Of a stretch of 64,000 bases of DNA, positions 52,995 to 64,000 are shown piece after piece. Where the stretch lies: assembly GCF_030657435.1 (NCBI RefSeq), contig NZ_JAUTWS010000024.1, positions 1-64,000 of the forward strand. Reading direction: 5' to 3'. The DNA is from Paracraurococcus lichenis (lineage in GTDB: Bacteria > Pseudomonadota > Alphaproteobacteria > Acetobacterales > Acetobacteraceae). A program made the position numbers and the translations under genes. The notes under the pieces were generated by a model. The model did no database searches. It was given only the letters and a program-made list of their open reading frames with translations, and was not told where the DNA came from. How positions within the stretch are numbered: the first letter of the stretch is position 1; each line of letters opens with the position of its first letter.

Positions 52995-54059
52995 ATGCGC
53001 CCAAGGATCGTGTTTGTGGGGGCCGGCGCGGTCGGCGGCTATCTCGGCGGGCATCTCGCCCGGCTCGGCCATGACGTCACGCTGATCGATGCCTGGCCGG
53101 CGCATGTCGAGGCGATCCGGGCGCAGGGGCTGCGGCTGACCGGGCTGGAGGAGAGCCAGAACGTCACCGTCGCGGTTCCGGCGCTGCACCTGTCGGACGT
53201 GCAGCGGCTGTCCCGGGAACGGCCGATCGACATCGCCTTCATCTCCGTCAAATCCTACGACACGGTCTGGGCGACGCACCTGATCGCGCCGCATCTCGCG
53301 CCCGGCGGCTTCGTCGCCAGCCTGCAGAACTGCATCAACGAGCCGGCGATCGCCTCGGTCGTCGGCTGGGGCCGGACCATCGGCGTCATCGCCGGCACCT
53401 ATTCCGGCGAGTTGCACGCGCCTGGCGAGGTCATGCGCACCGTCCCGCTCGGCGGCACCCAGCGCGTGGTCTATGCGGTGGGCGAGCCGCATGGGCGGAT
53501 CACGGCGCGGGTCGAGCAGGTGCGCGACATGATCGCGGCCATCGACAGCGTGCAGGCCACGACCAATCTCTGGGGCGAGCGCTGGTCGAAGCTCTGCGTC
53601 AACGTGATGCGCAACGGCGTCAGCGCGGCGACCGGCCTCTCGGGCAACGAATGCGACCGGGACGACCGCATCCGCCGCTTCTCCATCCGCCTCGGCGCCG
53701 AGGCCGTCCGGATCGGCCAGGCGCTGGGCTATGCGCTGGAGCCGATCCAGAAGATCGCGCCCGGGGTGCTGGCGGCGGCCGGCGCGGGCGATGCGGCGGC
53801 GCTCGATGCGGCGGAGGGGACGATCCTGGCCACCCTCGCCGCCGGCCAGCGCAGCGCGAAGCAGCGGCCCTCCATGGGGCAGGACATGCTGAAGGGCCGG
53901 CAGACCGAGATCGACCAGATCAACGGCTTCGTGGTGGCGGAGGGCGCGAAGGCCGGCCTCGCCGCGCCGGCCAATGCCGCCATCACGGCGATGGTCAGGC
54001 GGGTCGAGCGCGGCGAGATCGCGGCGCGGCCGGAGAACGTCACGGGCATCAATGCCTGA
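52995..54059 (+). CDS. ketopantoate reductase family protein
   Basis: 354 residues; ATG 52995 after GGGGAGGATC. NAD(P) motif VFVGAGAVGGYLGGHLARLG (about 6), catalytic Lys in GERWSKLCVNVMRNGVSAAT (about 200), and late-domain GRQTEIDQINGFVVAEGAKA (about 315) typical of ApbA/PanE. It is longer than the E. coli PanE (about 300), and the linker has an Ala-rich helix. It could reduce 2-dehydropantoate or another 2-oxo acid; symbol withheld. A large hairpin overlaps the stop. Confidence 0.88.
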   Translation: MRPRIVFVGAGAVGGYLGGHLARLGHDVTLIDAWPAHVEAIRAQGLRLTGLEESQNVTVAVPALHLSDVQRLSRERPIDIAFISVKSYDTVWATHLIAPHLAPGGFVASLQNCINEPAIASVVGWGRTIGVIAGTYSGELHAPGEVMRTVPLGGTQRVVYAVGEPHGRITARVEQVRDMIAAIDSVQATTNLWGERWSKLCVNVMRNGVSAATGLSGNECDRDDRIRRFSIRLGAEAVRIGQALGYALEPIQKIAPGVLAAAGAGDAAALDAAEGTILATLAAGQRSAKQRPSMGQDMLKGRQTEIDQINGFVVAEGAKAGLAAPANAAITAMVRRVERGEIAARPENVTGINA

Positions 54060-54125
54060 GCAGGCTGTCGCGGGTCGGGCCACGCTTCGTGCGGCCCGGC
54101 CCTTCGAAGCGAAAGCCTGCTCAGG
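54055..54125 (+). terminator. long hairpin overlapping stop of reductase gene
   Basis: Perfect 12-bp outer stem (CCTGAGCAGGCT at 54055-54066 with 54114-54125) containing a second GC-rich hairpin. The stop codon lies in the left arm. There is no T-run but a plausible terminator or 3' protective structure. Confidence 0.75.
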
Positions 54126-54305
54126 GTTGTGTTGCGGCGCAAAACCTGAGGGATTTGCCGAGGCCGCCCGGCCTGTCCACCCCGGGACGGCCGTCGGCGG
54201 ACCCTGTCCCCAGGGGGGAGCGCCATGCACCATCCAGGATTGAGTCATGCTTTCGCAGGCTAACGCTGAAGGCGAAAAGCCGGCTAGCTTGCCCACGTCC
54301 CCTGC

Positions 54306-57005
<2,700 letters not shown>

Positions 57006-57039
57006 GGCGCCGGTGGCCCCCGGGGCCGGGCGGGCCTAC

Positions 57040-57138
57040 TCAGACCTCCGCGCCCTGCGGCGCTCCGGCCATCGGGTCGCCTTGCCTGTCGGCGAGCCGA
57101 TTCAGACCTCCGCGCCCTGCGGCGCTCCGGTCATCGGT
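57040..57138. repeat. repeat family B, tandem units
   Basis: Two copies of a 37-nt unit (57040-57076 and 57102-57138; starts TCAGACCTCCG and ends GGYCATCGG) flank a hairpin of ATCGG..CGCC with GGCG..CCGAT. Each unit forms GACC-GCGCC / GGCGC-GGTC around CTGC. They sit between the hybrid kinase and cytochrome genes (convergent). A related unit lies at 60148-60184. Confidence 0.85.
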
Positions 57139-57143
57139 CCGGC

Positions 57144-57527
57144 TCAGCCCTGCGACTTGAGGAAGGCGATCAGGTTGTCGAGCTGCTCCTCGTTCTTCAG
57201 GCCGGGATAGGACATGGCGCCGGCCGGGAGCACGGCCTTCGGATTGGCGATATAGGCGCGCAGCGTCGGCTCGTCCCAGGTCAGGCCGGCCTCGGCCTTC
57301 TCCTTCAGGTTCGCGGAGTAGCGGAACCCGTCGATGGTGCCGGCCTTGCGGCCGACGACGCCATGCAGGTTCGGGCCAACGCCGTTGCGGCCACCGGCCT
57401 CGATGCTGTGGCAGGCGCGGCACTGGTTGAAGACGCGGCGGCCGGCCTCGGCATCCTGCGCCGCCGCGGGCAGCGCGGTGCCGAGCGCGAGGGCAAGCGT
57501 CAGGGCGACGGGGGCGATGCGGTTCAT
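57144..57527 (-). CDS. class I c-type cytochrome
   Basis: 127 residues. Signal peptide IAPVALTLALALGTALPAAA cut after AQ. Heme attachment in NQCRACHSIEAGG (about 35-40), GPNLHGVVGRKAG, and the Met ligand in GAMSYPGLKNEEQLDNLIAF (about 104). It resembles cytochrome c2/c552, a soluble periplasmic electron carrier between the bc1 complex and oxidases. Normal length. Convergent with the hybrid kinase gene. Confidence 0.95.
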   Translation of the reverse strand: MNRIAPVALTLALALGTALPAAAQDAEAGRRVFNQCRACHSIEAGGRNGVGPNLHGVVGRKAGTIDGFRYSANLKEKAEAGLTWDEPTLRAYIANPKAVLPAGAMSYPGLKNEEQLDNLIAFLKSQG

Positions 57528-57582
57528 TGGCGTCTCCGGCCGTTCGGGCTGCCGCTTCGAATGCGTGCCGGCCCGCCCGGCG

Positions 57583-58524
57583 TCAACCCCAGGGGTTGCG
57601 CCGGCCGCTCCCCCATTGGGAGGATGCCGCCGGCCCGGCCCAGGGCCCCTCGCCCAGGGCCGGGCGGGATGGCGCCGGCGGCACCATGGCCAGCAGGCGG
57701 CGGATCCGCTCCTCGGTCGGCGGGTGGGTGGTGAAGAGGCTGTCCATGCGCAGGCCCGAGAGCGGGTTGACGATGAAGAGATGCGCGCTCGCCGGATGCG
57801 CCTCGGCCGTCGGGTTCACGATCCCCTGCTTGTAGTGCTCGAGCTTCTCGAGGCCGCGCGCCAGCCAGCGCGGGTCGCCGCAGATCCCGGCGCCGAGCCG
57901 GTCGGCCTCGTATTCGCGGGAGCGGCTGATCGCCATCTGCACCAGCATGGCGGCGATCGGCCCGACGATGACCAGCAGCAGCGCGCCGATCGGGCCGAAG
58001 GGGTTGCGCCGCCCGTCCTCCGCCCGGCCGCCGAAGAGGAAGCCGAATTGCGCCAGCATGCCGATCGCGCCCGCGAGCGTCGCGGTGACGGTCATGATCA
58101 GCGTGTCGCGGTGCCGGATATGCGCGAGCTCGTGCGCCACGACGCCGGCCACCTCCTCCTCCGACATCAGGTCGAGCAGGCCGGTATTCACCGCGACCGC
58201 GGCATGCTCCGGGTCGCGGCCGGTGGCGAAGGCATTCGGCTGGTCCTCGTGGATGACGTAGAGCGCCGGCATGGGCAGCCCGGCACGGTCGGCGAGTTGC
58301 CGGACGATGGCAAACAGCCGCGGCGCCTCGGCCGGGGTGATGGGCTGGGCATTGTGCATGGAGAGCACGACGCGGTCGCTGTTCCACCAGGCCCAGAGAT
58401 TCGTCCCGCAGGCGAGGAGGAAGGCGATCACCATCCCCTGCCCGCCGCCGAGGGCATAGCCGATGCCGATGAACAGCGCGGTGAGCCCGGCGAGCAGGAT
58501 CGCCGTCCGCAGGGTGCCAGCCAT
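57583..58524 (-). CDS. htpX: membrane zinc protease HtpX
   Basis: 313 residues from ATG 58524. Two N-terminal helices, HEDQPNAFATGRDPEHAAVA (about 92), zinc site HELAHIRHRD (about 131) and third ligand in SREYEADRLGA (about 203), with helices between. HtpX degrades misfolded inner-membrane proteins together with FtsH. The C-terminal 30 residues are Pro/Gly-rich and variable. The divergent gap to the DUF1674 gene contains a 7-bp CCCCCAA / TTGGGGG hairpin. Confidence 0.95.
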   Translation of the reverse strand: MAGTLRTAILLAGLTALFIGIGYALGGGQGMVIAFLLACGTNLWAWWNSDRVVLSMHNAQPITPAEAPRLFAIVRQLADRAGLPMPALYVIHEDQPNAFATGRDPEHAAVAVNTGLLDLMSEEEVAGVVAHELAHIRHRDTLIMTVTATLAGAIGMLAQFGFLFGGRAEDGRRNPFGPIGALLLVIVGPIAAMLVQMAISRSREYEADRLGAGICGDPRWLARGLEKLEHYKQGIVNPTAEAHPASAHLFIVNPLSGLRMDSLFTTHPPTEERIRRLLAMVPPAPSRPALGEGPWAGPAASSQWGSGRRNPWG

Positions 58525-58598
58525 GTCCCGTCCCTTTCGGCGCAGCCACGCCCCCAAACCCGCGTTGGGGGTGGCGCGACCCCGCCCCGAGACCCCAG

Positions 58599-58931
58599 AT
58601 GAGGCGCATGACCGAAGCCAGACAAGGGGCGCCGATGGCCGCCCCGGACACCGCGAACGCCTTCGAGGCGCAGGTGCCGATCTCCCCCGACCTGCCGCCG
58701 CAGCCCGTGCCGCCCATCCCGCCGCCCCCGCCGGGGCCGGACCTGCCGGAGGTCCCGGTCGAGGACCCGACGGGGCCCGAGACGCCGCTGCCCGGCGATC
58801 CCGGCCTGCCGCCCGCCGGCGACCCGCCGCCGGACGCCCCGATCCGGGTGAAGGAGATCGGCGGCCCGGCCGGGCCGGAGCCGACCCGCTACGGCGACTG
58901 GGAGCGGAAGGGGCGGGTCAGCGACTTCTGA
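58599..58931 (+). CDS. DUF1674 protein (SdhAF4-like)
   Basis: 110 residues at most; ATG 58635 (AAGGGG upstream) is an alternative start giving 98. A long Pro-rich, disordered head leads to the conserved end KEIGGPAGPEPTRYGDWERK and GRVSDF. This motif defines DUF1674, the bacterial relative of succinate dehydrogenase assembly factor 4, which binds flavinated SdhA. The usual last Cys (GRCSDF) is Val here. No sdh genes nearby. Confidence 0.9.
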   Translation: MRRMTEARQGAPMAAPDTANAFEAQVPISPDLPPQPVPPIPPPPPGPDLPEVPVEDPTGPETPLPGDPGLPPAGDPPPDAPIRVKEIGGPAGPEPTRYGDWERKGRVSDF

Positions 58932-59144
58932 CCCGCGACTCGGGCCGCGGCCCGGCGCCTGCCGGGACCGGAGCGCGAACGGGCTTGTGTCCCGCCGCGT
59001 CTTCGGCCTACCAGGGATGGTGTCGGGCCGGTCGAGTCGGTCGGCGGCGCGGGGTCAGCGATTCGTTCGCGCGACTCGGGCCAAGCCGTTGCTTCGGCGG
59101 CCGCCGCCTCCGGCCGGTCGCGGCGCCGATTCCTGCCTTGTTCC

Positions 59145-59897
59145 TCAGTCGGGGTAGAGCGCCGGCGCGACTCGGCGCAGCCGCGTCAGCAGGGACTTGT
59201 GGCAGCCGCAGGCCACCGCCTCCAGCCCGGGCCGATCAATCACCGTGACGCGACTGCGGCGGTGCCGGATCAACCCCCGATCGGTCAGTTGCGCCATGAC
59301 GCGCGTGACCGTGGTGCGCCGGACCCCCAGCATCGCAGCCAGCAATTCCTGGGTCACCGGCAGGTCGGGCTGCTCGCGGCGGTCCTGGGCCAGCAGCAGC
59401 CAGAAACTCGCCCGCGCCTCCACCGGATGCAGGGCGGAGCAGACCGCCGCCTGGACCAGCCGGACCATCAGGGCCTTGCGCTGCATCTCGAGCGCATCCC
59501 GCAAAGGGGCGCTGTCTGCGGCGACATGCGCCAGCGCATCGGCCTGGATGCGCAGCGCCCGGCCGGGCATCTGGACCAGGACATGGCCGAGCCCCGGCAG
59601 GCCGATCAGTTCCGGCCCGAGCTGGCCCTCCTGGCCGATCGAGACCGCCTCGGCCGCGCGGCCTTCGTCGCAATCGACCACCAGGGAGAAGACCGTGCCG
59701 GCGCAGGGGAAGAAGGCGCAGGTCATCGCCTCCCCCGTCTGCCCGACGATATGGCCGGACTGCAGGGTCAGGGGTTCGAGCAGCGGCGTGAGCAGCGCGG
59801 CATCGGCCTCCGGCAGCAGGTCCAGAACGCGGTTGCCGCTCGGCCAAGTCTGCGGCGGCGCGCCGCCTCGCGGCCCGCCGGTCCATTCCCCCGCCAT
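59145..59897 (-). CDS. Crp/Fnr-family transcriptional regulator
   Basis: 250 residues. An N-terminal cyclic-nucleotide-like beta domain (about 25-145; LQSGHIVGQTGEAMTCAFFP) lacks the cAMP-binding PxRSxG consensus and has no Fnr-type N-terminal Cys cluster. The C-terminal winged helix has VTQELLAAMLGVRRTTVTRV (about 185). Late CGCHKSLL has two Cys that could sense redox. Signal unknown. Two inverted repeats lie just upstream, and acs is the next gene upstream on the same strand. Confidence 0.9.
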   Translation of the reverse strand: MAGEWTGGPRGGAPPQTWPSGNRVLDLLPEADAALLTPLLEPLTLQSGHIVGQTGEAMTCAFFPCAGTVFSLVVDCDEGRAAEAVSIGQEGQLGPELIGLPGLGHVLVQMPGRALRIQADALAHVAADSAPLRDALEMQRKALMVRLVQAAVCSALHPVEARASFWLLLAQDRREQPDLPVTQELLAAMLGVRRTTVTRVMAQLTDRGLIRHRRSRVTVIDRPGLEAVACGCHKSLLTRLRRVAPALYPD

Positions 59898-59915
59898 GTG
59901 AACGACTCCTGATCC

Positions 59916-59938
59916 AGGTCCCGATTGCTAGGGGACCT
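59916..59938. promoter_or_regulatory. inverted repeat upstream of Crp-family gene
   Basis: AGGTCCC-N9-GGGACCT, perfect 7-bp arms, 19 nt before the regulator's start codon. The position suits an autoregulatory operator or a leader hairpin. Confidence 0.5.
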
Positions 59939-59945
59939 ACAGCGA

Positions 59946-60014
59946 ACCGTTCCAGTGTCAACAGACCAGGGAACGAGGACGGGTGTCTCGCGACGGCCGA
60001 TTGCCTGGAACGGT
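59946..60014. promoter_or_regulatory. 10-bp inverted repeat pair
   Basis: ACCGTTCCAG (59946-59955) and its complement (60005-60014) are separated by 49 nt. This wide spacing could be paired operator half-sites or the base of a long RNA stem. Confidence 0.4.
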
Positions 60015-60051
60015 CACAATCCCGATCCCGCCATGCCCGGTCCTTGGGCAT

Positions 60052-60184
60052 CCCGGGCGCGTCCCTGCGCCCGGGCGGGCCGGTCCAGGGCATTGCCCTG
60101 GACGATGTCCGGGCCATCGGCCCGCCTTGTATGTTGGGCGAGCCGATTCAGACCTCCGGGCCATCCGGCCCTTCGGTCATCGGC
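60052..60184. repeat. hairpin cluster downstream of acs, includes family B unit
   Basis: Four consecutive hairpins: 9 bp (60052-60060 with 60067-60075), 10 bp (60083-60092 with 60094-60103), ATCGG/CCGAT plus CGCC/GGCG (60116-60147), and the family B unit GACC-GGGCC / GGCCC-GGTC (60151-60180). The last carries a compensated C-G to G-C change relative to 57102-57138. It fills the gap between acs and the Crp-family gene. Confidence 0.8.
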
Positions 60185-60189
60185 ACGCC

Positions 60190-62121
<1,932 letters not shown>

Positions 62122-62245
62122 GCCTGGCCTCCCCTTGGGCGTATGAGTCTGCCTGCCAGGAGATAGGGCATGCTGCCTTGCGCTGCGTCAATCGGTCCCC
62201 CTGCTCCTGCTTAAGTCGCAAGGGTTTGTGGGAGCGGCAGCGGAG

Positions 62246-62272
62246 CCCCGCCCGGCAGGGTGCCGGGCGGGG
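62246..62272 (-). terminator. hairpin after small secreted-protein gene
   Basis: Perfect 12-bp stem CCCCGCCCGGCA / TGCCGGGCGGGG with GGG loop, 7 nt past the stop codon on the minus strand. No T-run. Confidence 0.7.
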
Positions 62273-62279
62273 TGCTTCC

Positions 62280-62621
62280 TCAGTTCGTCCGGGTGGCGGC
62301 AGGGCTGCCCGGCGCGGTCGCGGCGGGCGCGGTGACGGCGCCGTGCCGCTCGGTGCCGGCGGGCTTCTGCGCCTGGGCCGGATGCTGCGGCTTCGCCTCG
62401 CCGCCGGGATGCGCCGGGGTGGCGGGGCGGGCGGCCTCGATCGTCGCCGCGGCGCTGCCGGCCGGCCGCGGCGCGAGCGTCGCGGCGGGGCCGGCCTGGA
62501 CCTGGCCGGCGGGCTGGGAGGCCGGGGCCTGGGCGGGCGCGGTGCCCTGGGCGAAGGCCGGGACGGCGAGGACCATCAGGCCGGTGGCGAGCAGGCTGCG
62601 GCGAAGGTTGATGCTGTGCAT
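62280..62621 (-). CDS. small exported Ala/Pro-rich protein
   Basis: 113 residues; ATG 62621 has AGGAGGCTACC upstream. Signal peptide RRSLLATGLMVLAVPAFAQ. The mature part is low-complexity, rich in Ala, Pro, Gln and Gly with a few His, without Cys. No domain. Such proteins are usually disordered periplasmic or envelope components. Confidence 0.7.
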   Translation of the reverse strand: MHSINLRRSLLATGLMVLAVPAFAQGTAPAQAPASQPAGQVQAGPAATLAPRPAGSAAATIEAARPATPAHPGGEAKPQHPAQAQKPAGTERHGAVTAPAATAPGSPAATRTN

Positions 62622-62927
62622 GGTAGCCTCCTGTGCGCTGGGCACGGGAGGAAGACTGGCCTCCGGGCGCGGCGGCGCTTCGGCGGCTTCGGGGTCATTT
62701 CGCGTCGATCGGGGCAGGCCCGGGGCGATGATGGCGGGCCGCCACGATCCGGCGGCGGGCTAGGGCGTGTCTGCAAAGGGACCGGCGAAGGATCGGCGAG
62801 GGATCTTTCGGCCTGACCAGGACGTGGCCGCAGCCGATGCTGGTAGCATCGGCAAGGCCGCGGACGCCGTCGGGACGGAAAAGACCCGCCGAGACGAGCC
62901 GCAGCCCATTGCAGACACGGCCTACAC
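62622..62927. other. intergenic, no gene recognised
   Basis: 306 nt between two minus-strand genes. A short hairpin GCCGATGCT / AGCATCGGC lies near 62833. Open frames are low-complexity and lack ribosome sites. Confidence 0.35.
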
Positions 62928-63293
62928 CTATTGCCCCGCCTTCGCCGGGACCACCACCTGCCCGTCCAGGATCCGCACCGGCACGGCCTCCAGCGCCTCG
63001 CCGATGCAGGGGCCGGTGACGCATTGCCCGTCCTCGATCCGGAAGCGGGCGCCATGCACGGAACAGAGGATCACCTGCCCGCGCGGGTCGAGGAAGCGGT
63101 GCGGCAGCGGCTCGAGCGGCAGGCCGACATGCGGGCAGGCATTTACATAGACGCGGACCTGCCCGTCCTTGCGCACCGCGAAGAGCCCGATGGCGCCGCC
63201 GGGCGCCGCCGGGAAGCCCTTCGCCTTGCCCTCCGGGATGTCCTCCACCCGGCAGAGGATGCGCTCCTCCGCCTCCATCGCCTGTCCCATCAT
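62928..63293 (-). CDS. Rieske [2Fe-2S] ferredoxin-like protein
   Basis: 121 residues. Cluster ligands CPHVGLPLE (Cys-x-His, about 53) and CSVHGARFR (Cys-x2-His, about 77) are complete. Lacks TM helix, so it is a soluble NirD/biphenyl-ferredoxin type. ATG 63293 overlaps the stop of the GFA-family gene (ATGA). It may serve as electron carrier to an unidentified oxygenase or reductase. Confidence 0.92.
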   Translation of the reverse strand: MMGQAMEAEERILCRVEDIPEGKAKGFPAAPGGAIGLFAVRKDGQVRVYVNACPHVGLPLEPLPHRFLDPRGQVILCSVHGARFRIEDGQCVTGPCIGEALEAVPVRILDGQVVVPAKAGQ

Positions 63294-63784
63294 GCTCCTT
63301 CGTCGAGGCCGTGCCTCGCATGCCATTCCGCGATGCTCTCCTCCGGATAGCGGTCGCAGCGGCGGTCCTGCGGCCCCGCCTCCACCGCCACCCAGGGCGC
63401 CTTGAACGCGAGCATGATGTGGGTCGAATCCGGCGCGGCCGGCAAGGGCGTATCGATCGCCGAGGCGAAAGGGTGAACCAGCTCCGGCCAGCGCGCGTCG
63501 TAGAGCCAGAGCGCCGAGCCGCAGAGCGAGCAGAAATGCCGCTCCGCCGGGCTGCGATGCGCGCGCGCGTCCCCCGGCTCCTTCATCCGGGCGTGGTAGA
63601 TCGTGACGTGCTGCCGCCCCGTCACCCGCAAGGTGGCGTTGTCGGCGCCGAGGTTGATGGCATAGCCGCCCCCGCCCTGGGTCTTGCGGCAGATGGAGCA
63701 GTAGCAGCGCTGGTAGGGATAGGGATGCGGGCTCTCCACCCGGAACTTCACCGCGCCGCAATGGCAGGAGCCTTCGAGCCGCAT
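63290..63784 (-). CDS. GFA-family (CENP-V/GFA) zinc protein
   Basis: 164 residues; ATG 63784 follows GGAGG. Zinc Cys pattern of the glutathione-dependent formaldehyde-activating fold: GSCHCGAVKF (about 6-8), RCYCSICRKTQGG (about 27-32) and HFCSLCGSALWLYD (about 84-87). The family's formaldehyde role is shown for only a few members. It is translationally coupled to the Rieske gene, and a minus-strand EVE gene lies 23 nt upstream. Confidence 0.92.
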   Translation of the reverse strand: MRLEGSCHCGAVKFRVESPHPYPYQRCYCSICRKTQGGGGYAINLGADNATLRVTGRQHVTIYHARMKEPGDARAHRSPAERHFCSLCGSALWLYDARWPELVHPFASAIDTPLPAAPDSTHIMLAFKAPWVAVEAGPQDRRCDRYPEESIAEWHARHGLDEGA

Positions 63785-63807
63785 CGGGACCTCCTCTCGG
63801 GTGGCGG

Positions 63808-64000
63808 CTATTTCCCCGTCCAGCCGCCCAATGCGCACAGCTTCGCCCAATGCGCCGCGCCGACCGGCATCACGGAGAGGCGGGATTGCCGCACCAGGGC
63901 GAGGTCGGCGAAATCCGGGTCGGCCTTGATGGCGGCGAGCGTCACCGGCCGCGGCAGGGGCCCGACCGCCTTCATGTCCACGCAGACCCAGCGTCCCGTC
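63808..64000 (-). CDS. EVE-domain protein, C-terminal part (cut by window edge)
   Basis: The last 64 or so codons are present, ending in TAG at 63808-63810. The peptide VCVDMKAVGPLPRPVTLAAI, then DFADLALVRQSRLSVMPVGA and AHWAKLCALGG, fits the end of EVE (thymocyte nuclear protein 1-like) domains. These PUA-related domains bind modified bases in DNA or RNA. The start lies beyond base 64000. It precedes the GFA and Rieske genes on the same strand. Confidence 0.87.
   Translation of the reverse strand, partial: TGRWVCVDMKAVGPLPRPVTLAAIKADPDFADLALVRQSRLSVMPVGAAHWAKLCALGGWTGK

Overview
The window is very GC-rich and almost fully coding, with short gaps, frequent 4-8 nt gene overlaps and strong codon bias. 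Gene content points to an alphaproteobacterium of the Acetobacteraceae (Roseomonas-like). Supporting signs are orphan Bug-type periplasmic binding proteins, several chemoreceptors, a DUF1674 protein, DUF2852, DUF3455, DUF6212 next to glycosyltransferases, and a DUF3445 oxidative N-demethylase. This taxonomic reading is inference from gene families; no rRNA or tRNA gene was seen.

Layout. 1-1.1 kb is a visibly AT-richer patch with an orphan PEP-CTERM protein. 1.1-8.4 kb holds a Bug receptor, an epoxide-hydrolase-like enzyme, a small secreted protein, a Nudix hydrolase and a ThDP-enzyme/acyl-CoA ligase pair. 8.7-12.9 kb has a chemoreceptor ending in a PilZ domain and an Atm1-type ABC exporter. 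12.9-17.2 kb is a scar zone: an IS5-family transposase remnant, a low-GC orphan, rpmB, a degenerate histidine-kinase-like gene, a DUF3455 protein and a decayed D-cysteine desulfhydrase gene. 17.3-25.4 kb is a tightly overlapping minus-strand run: glutamine-amidotransferase-like gene, rluB, rsmD, two glycosyltransferases and DUF6212. 25.5-34 kb has a TetR regulator, DUF2852, a TRAP receptor plus chemoreceptor pair, tadA, a second Bug receptor and a phasin-CBS fusion. 34-39.6 kb has holC, a soluble chemoreceptor-like protein with a C-terminal sensor domain, an ankyrin operon and a Tat-exported sulfatase. 39.7-42.8 kb carries two tandem leucyl aminopeptidases. 42.8-52.9 kb has cysQ-tsaC, the N-demethylase, an acyltransferase, a LivK-like receptor plus dehydrogenase operon, hydrolases and a DUF2786/metallopeptidase pair. 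53-64 kb has a ketopantoate-reductase family gene, a hybrid histidine kinase, cytochrome c, htpX, a SdhAF4-like gene, a Crp-family regulator, acs and a Rieske/GFA/EVE run.

The most unusual signals are non-coding. Two dispersed elements (about 36.2-36.35 kb and 44.6-44.74 kb) carry a 26-bp stem in which five base pairs differ between copies and every change is compensated, and a sixth pair goes G-C to G-U. That is the pattern expected of a selected RNA structure. A second family of double hairpins sits downstream of the hybrid kinase gene and of acs, and a third, REP-like palindrome family (including a perfect 36-bp palindrome) sits at several gene ends. Protein-level oddities are a chemoreceptor-PilZ fusion, a signalling-tip-first soluble chemoreceptor, a phasin-CBS fusion and a kinase-like protein lacking its phospho-acceptor, whose start codon lies in the loop of the upstream terminator.
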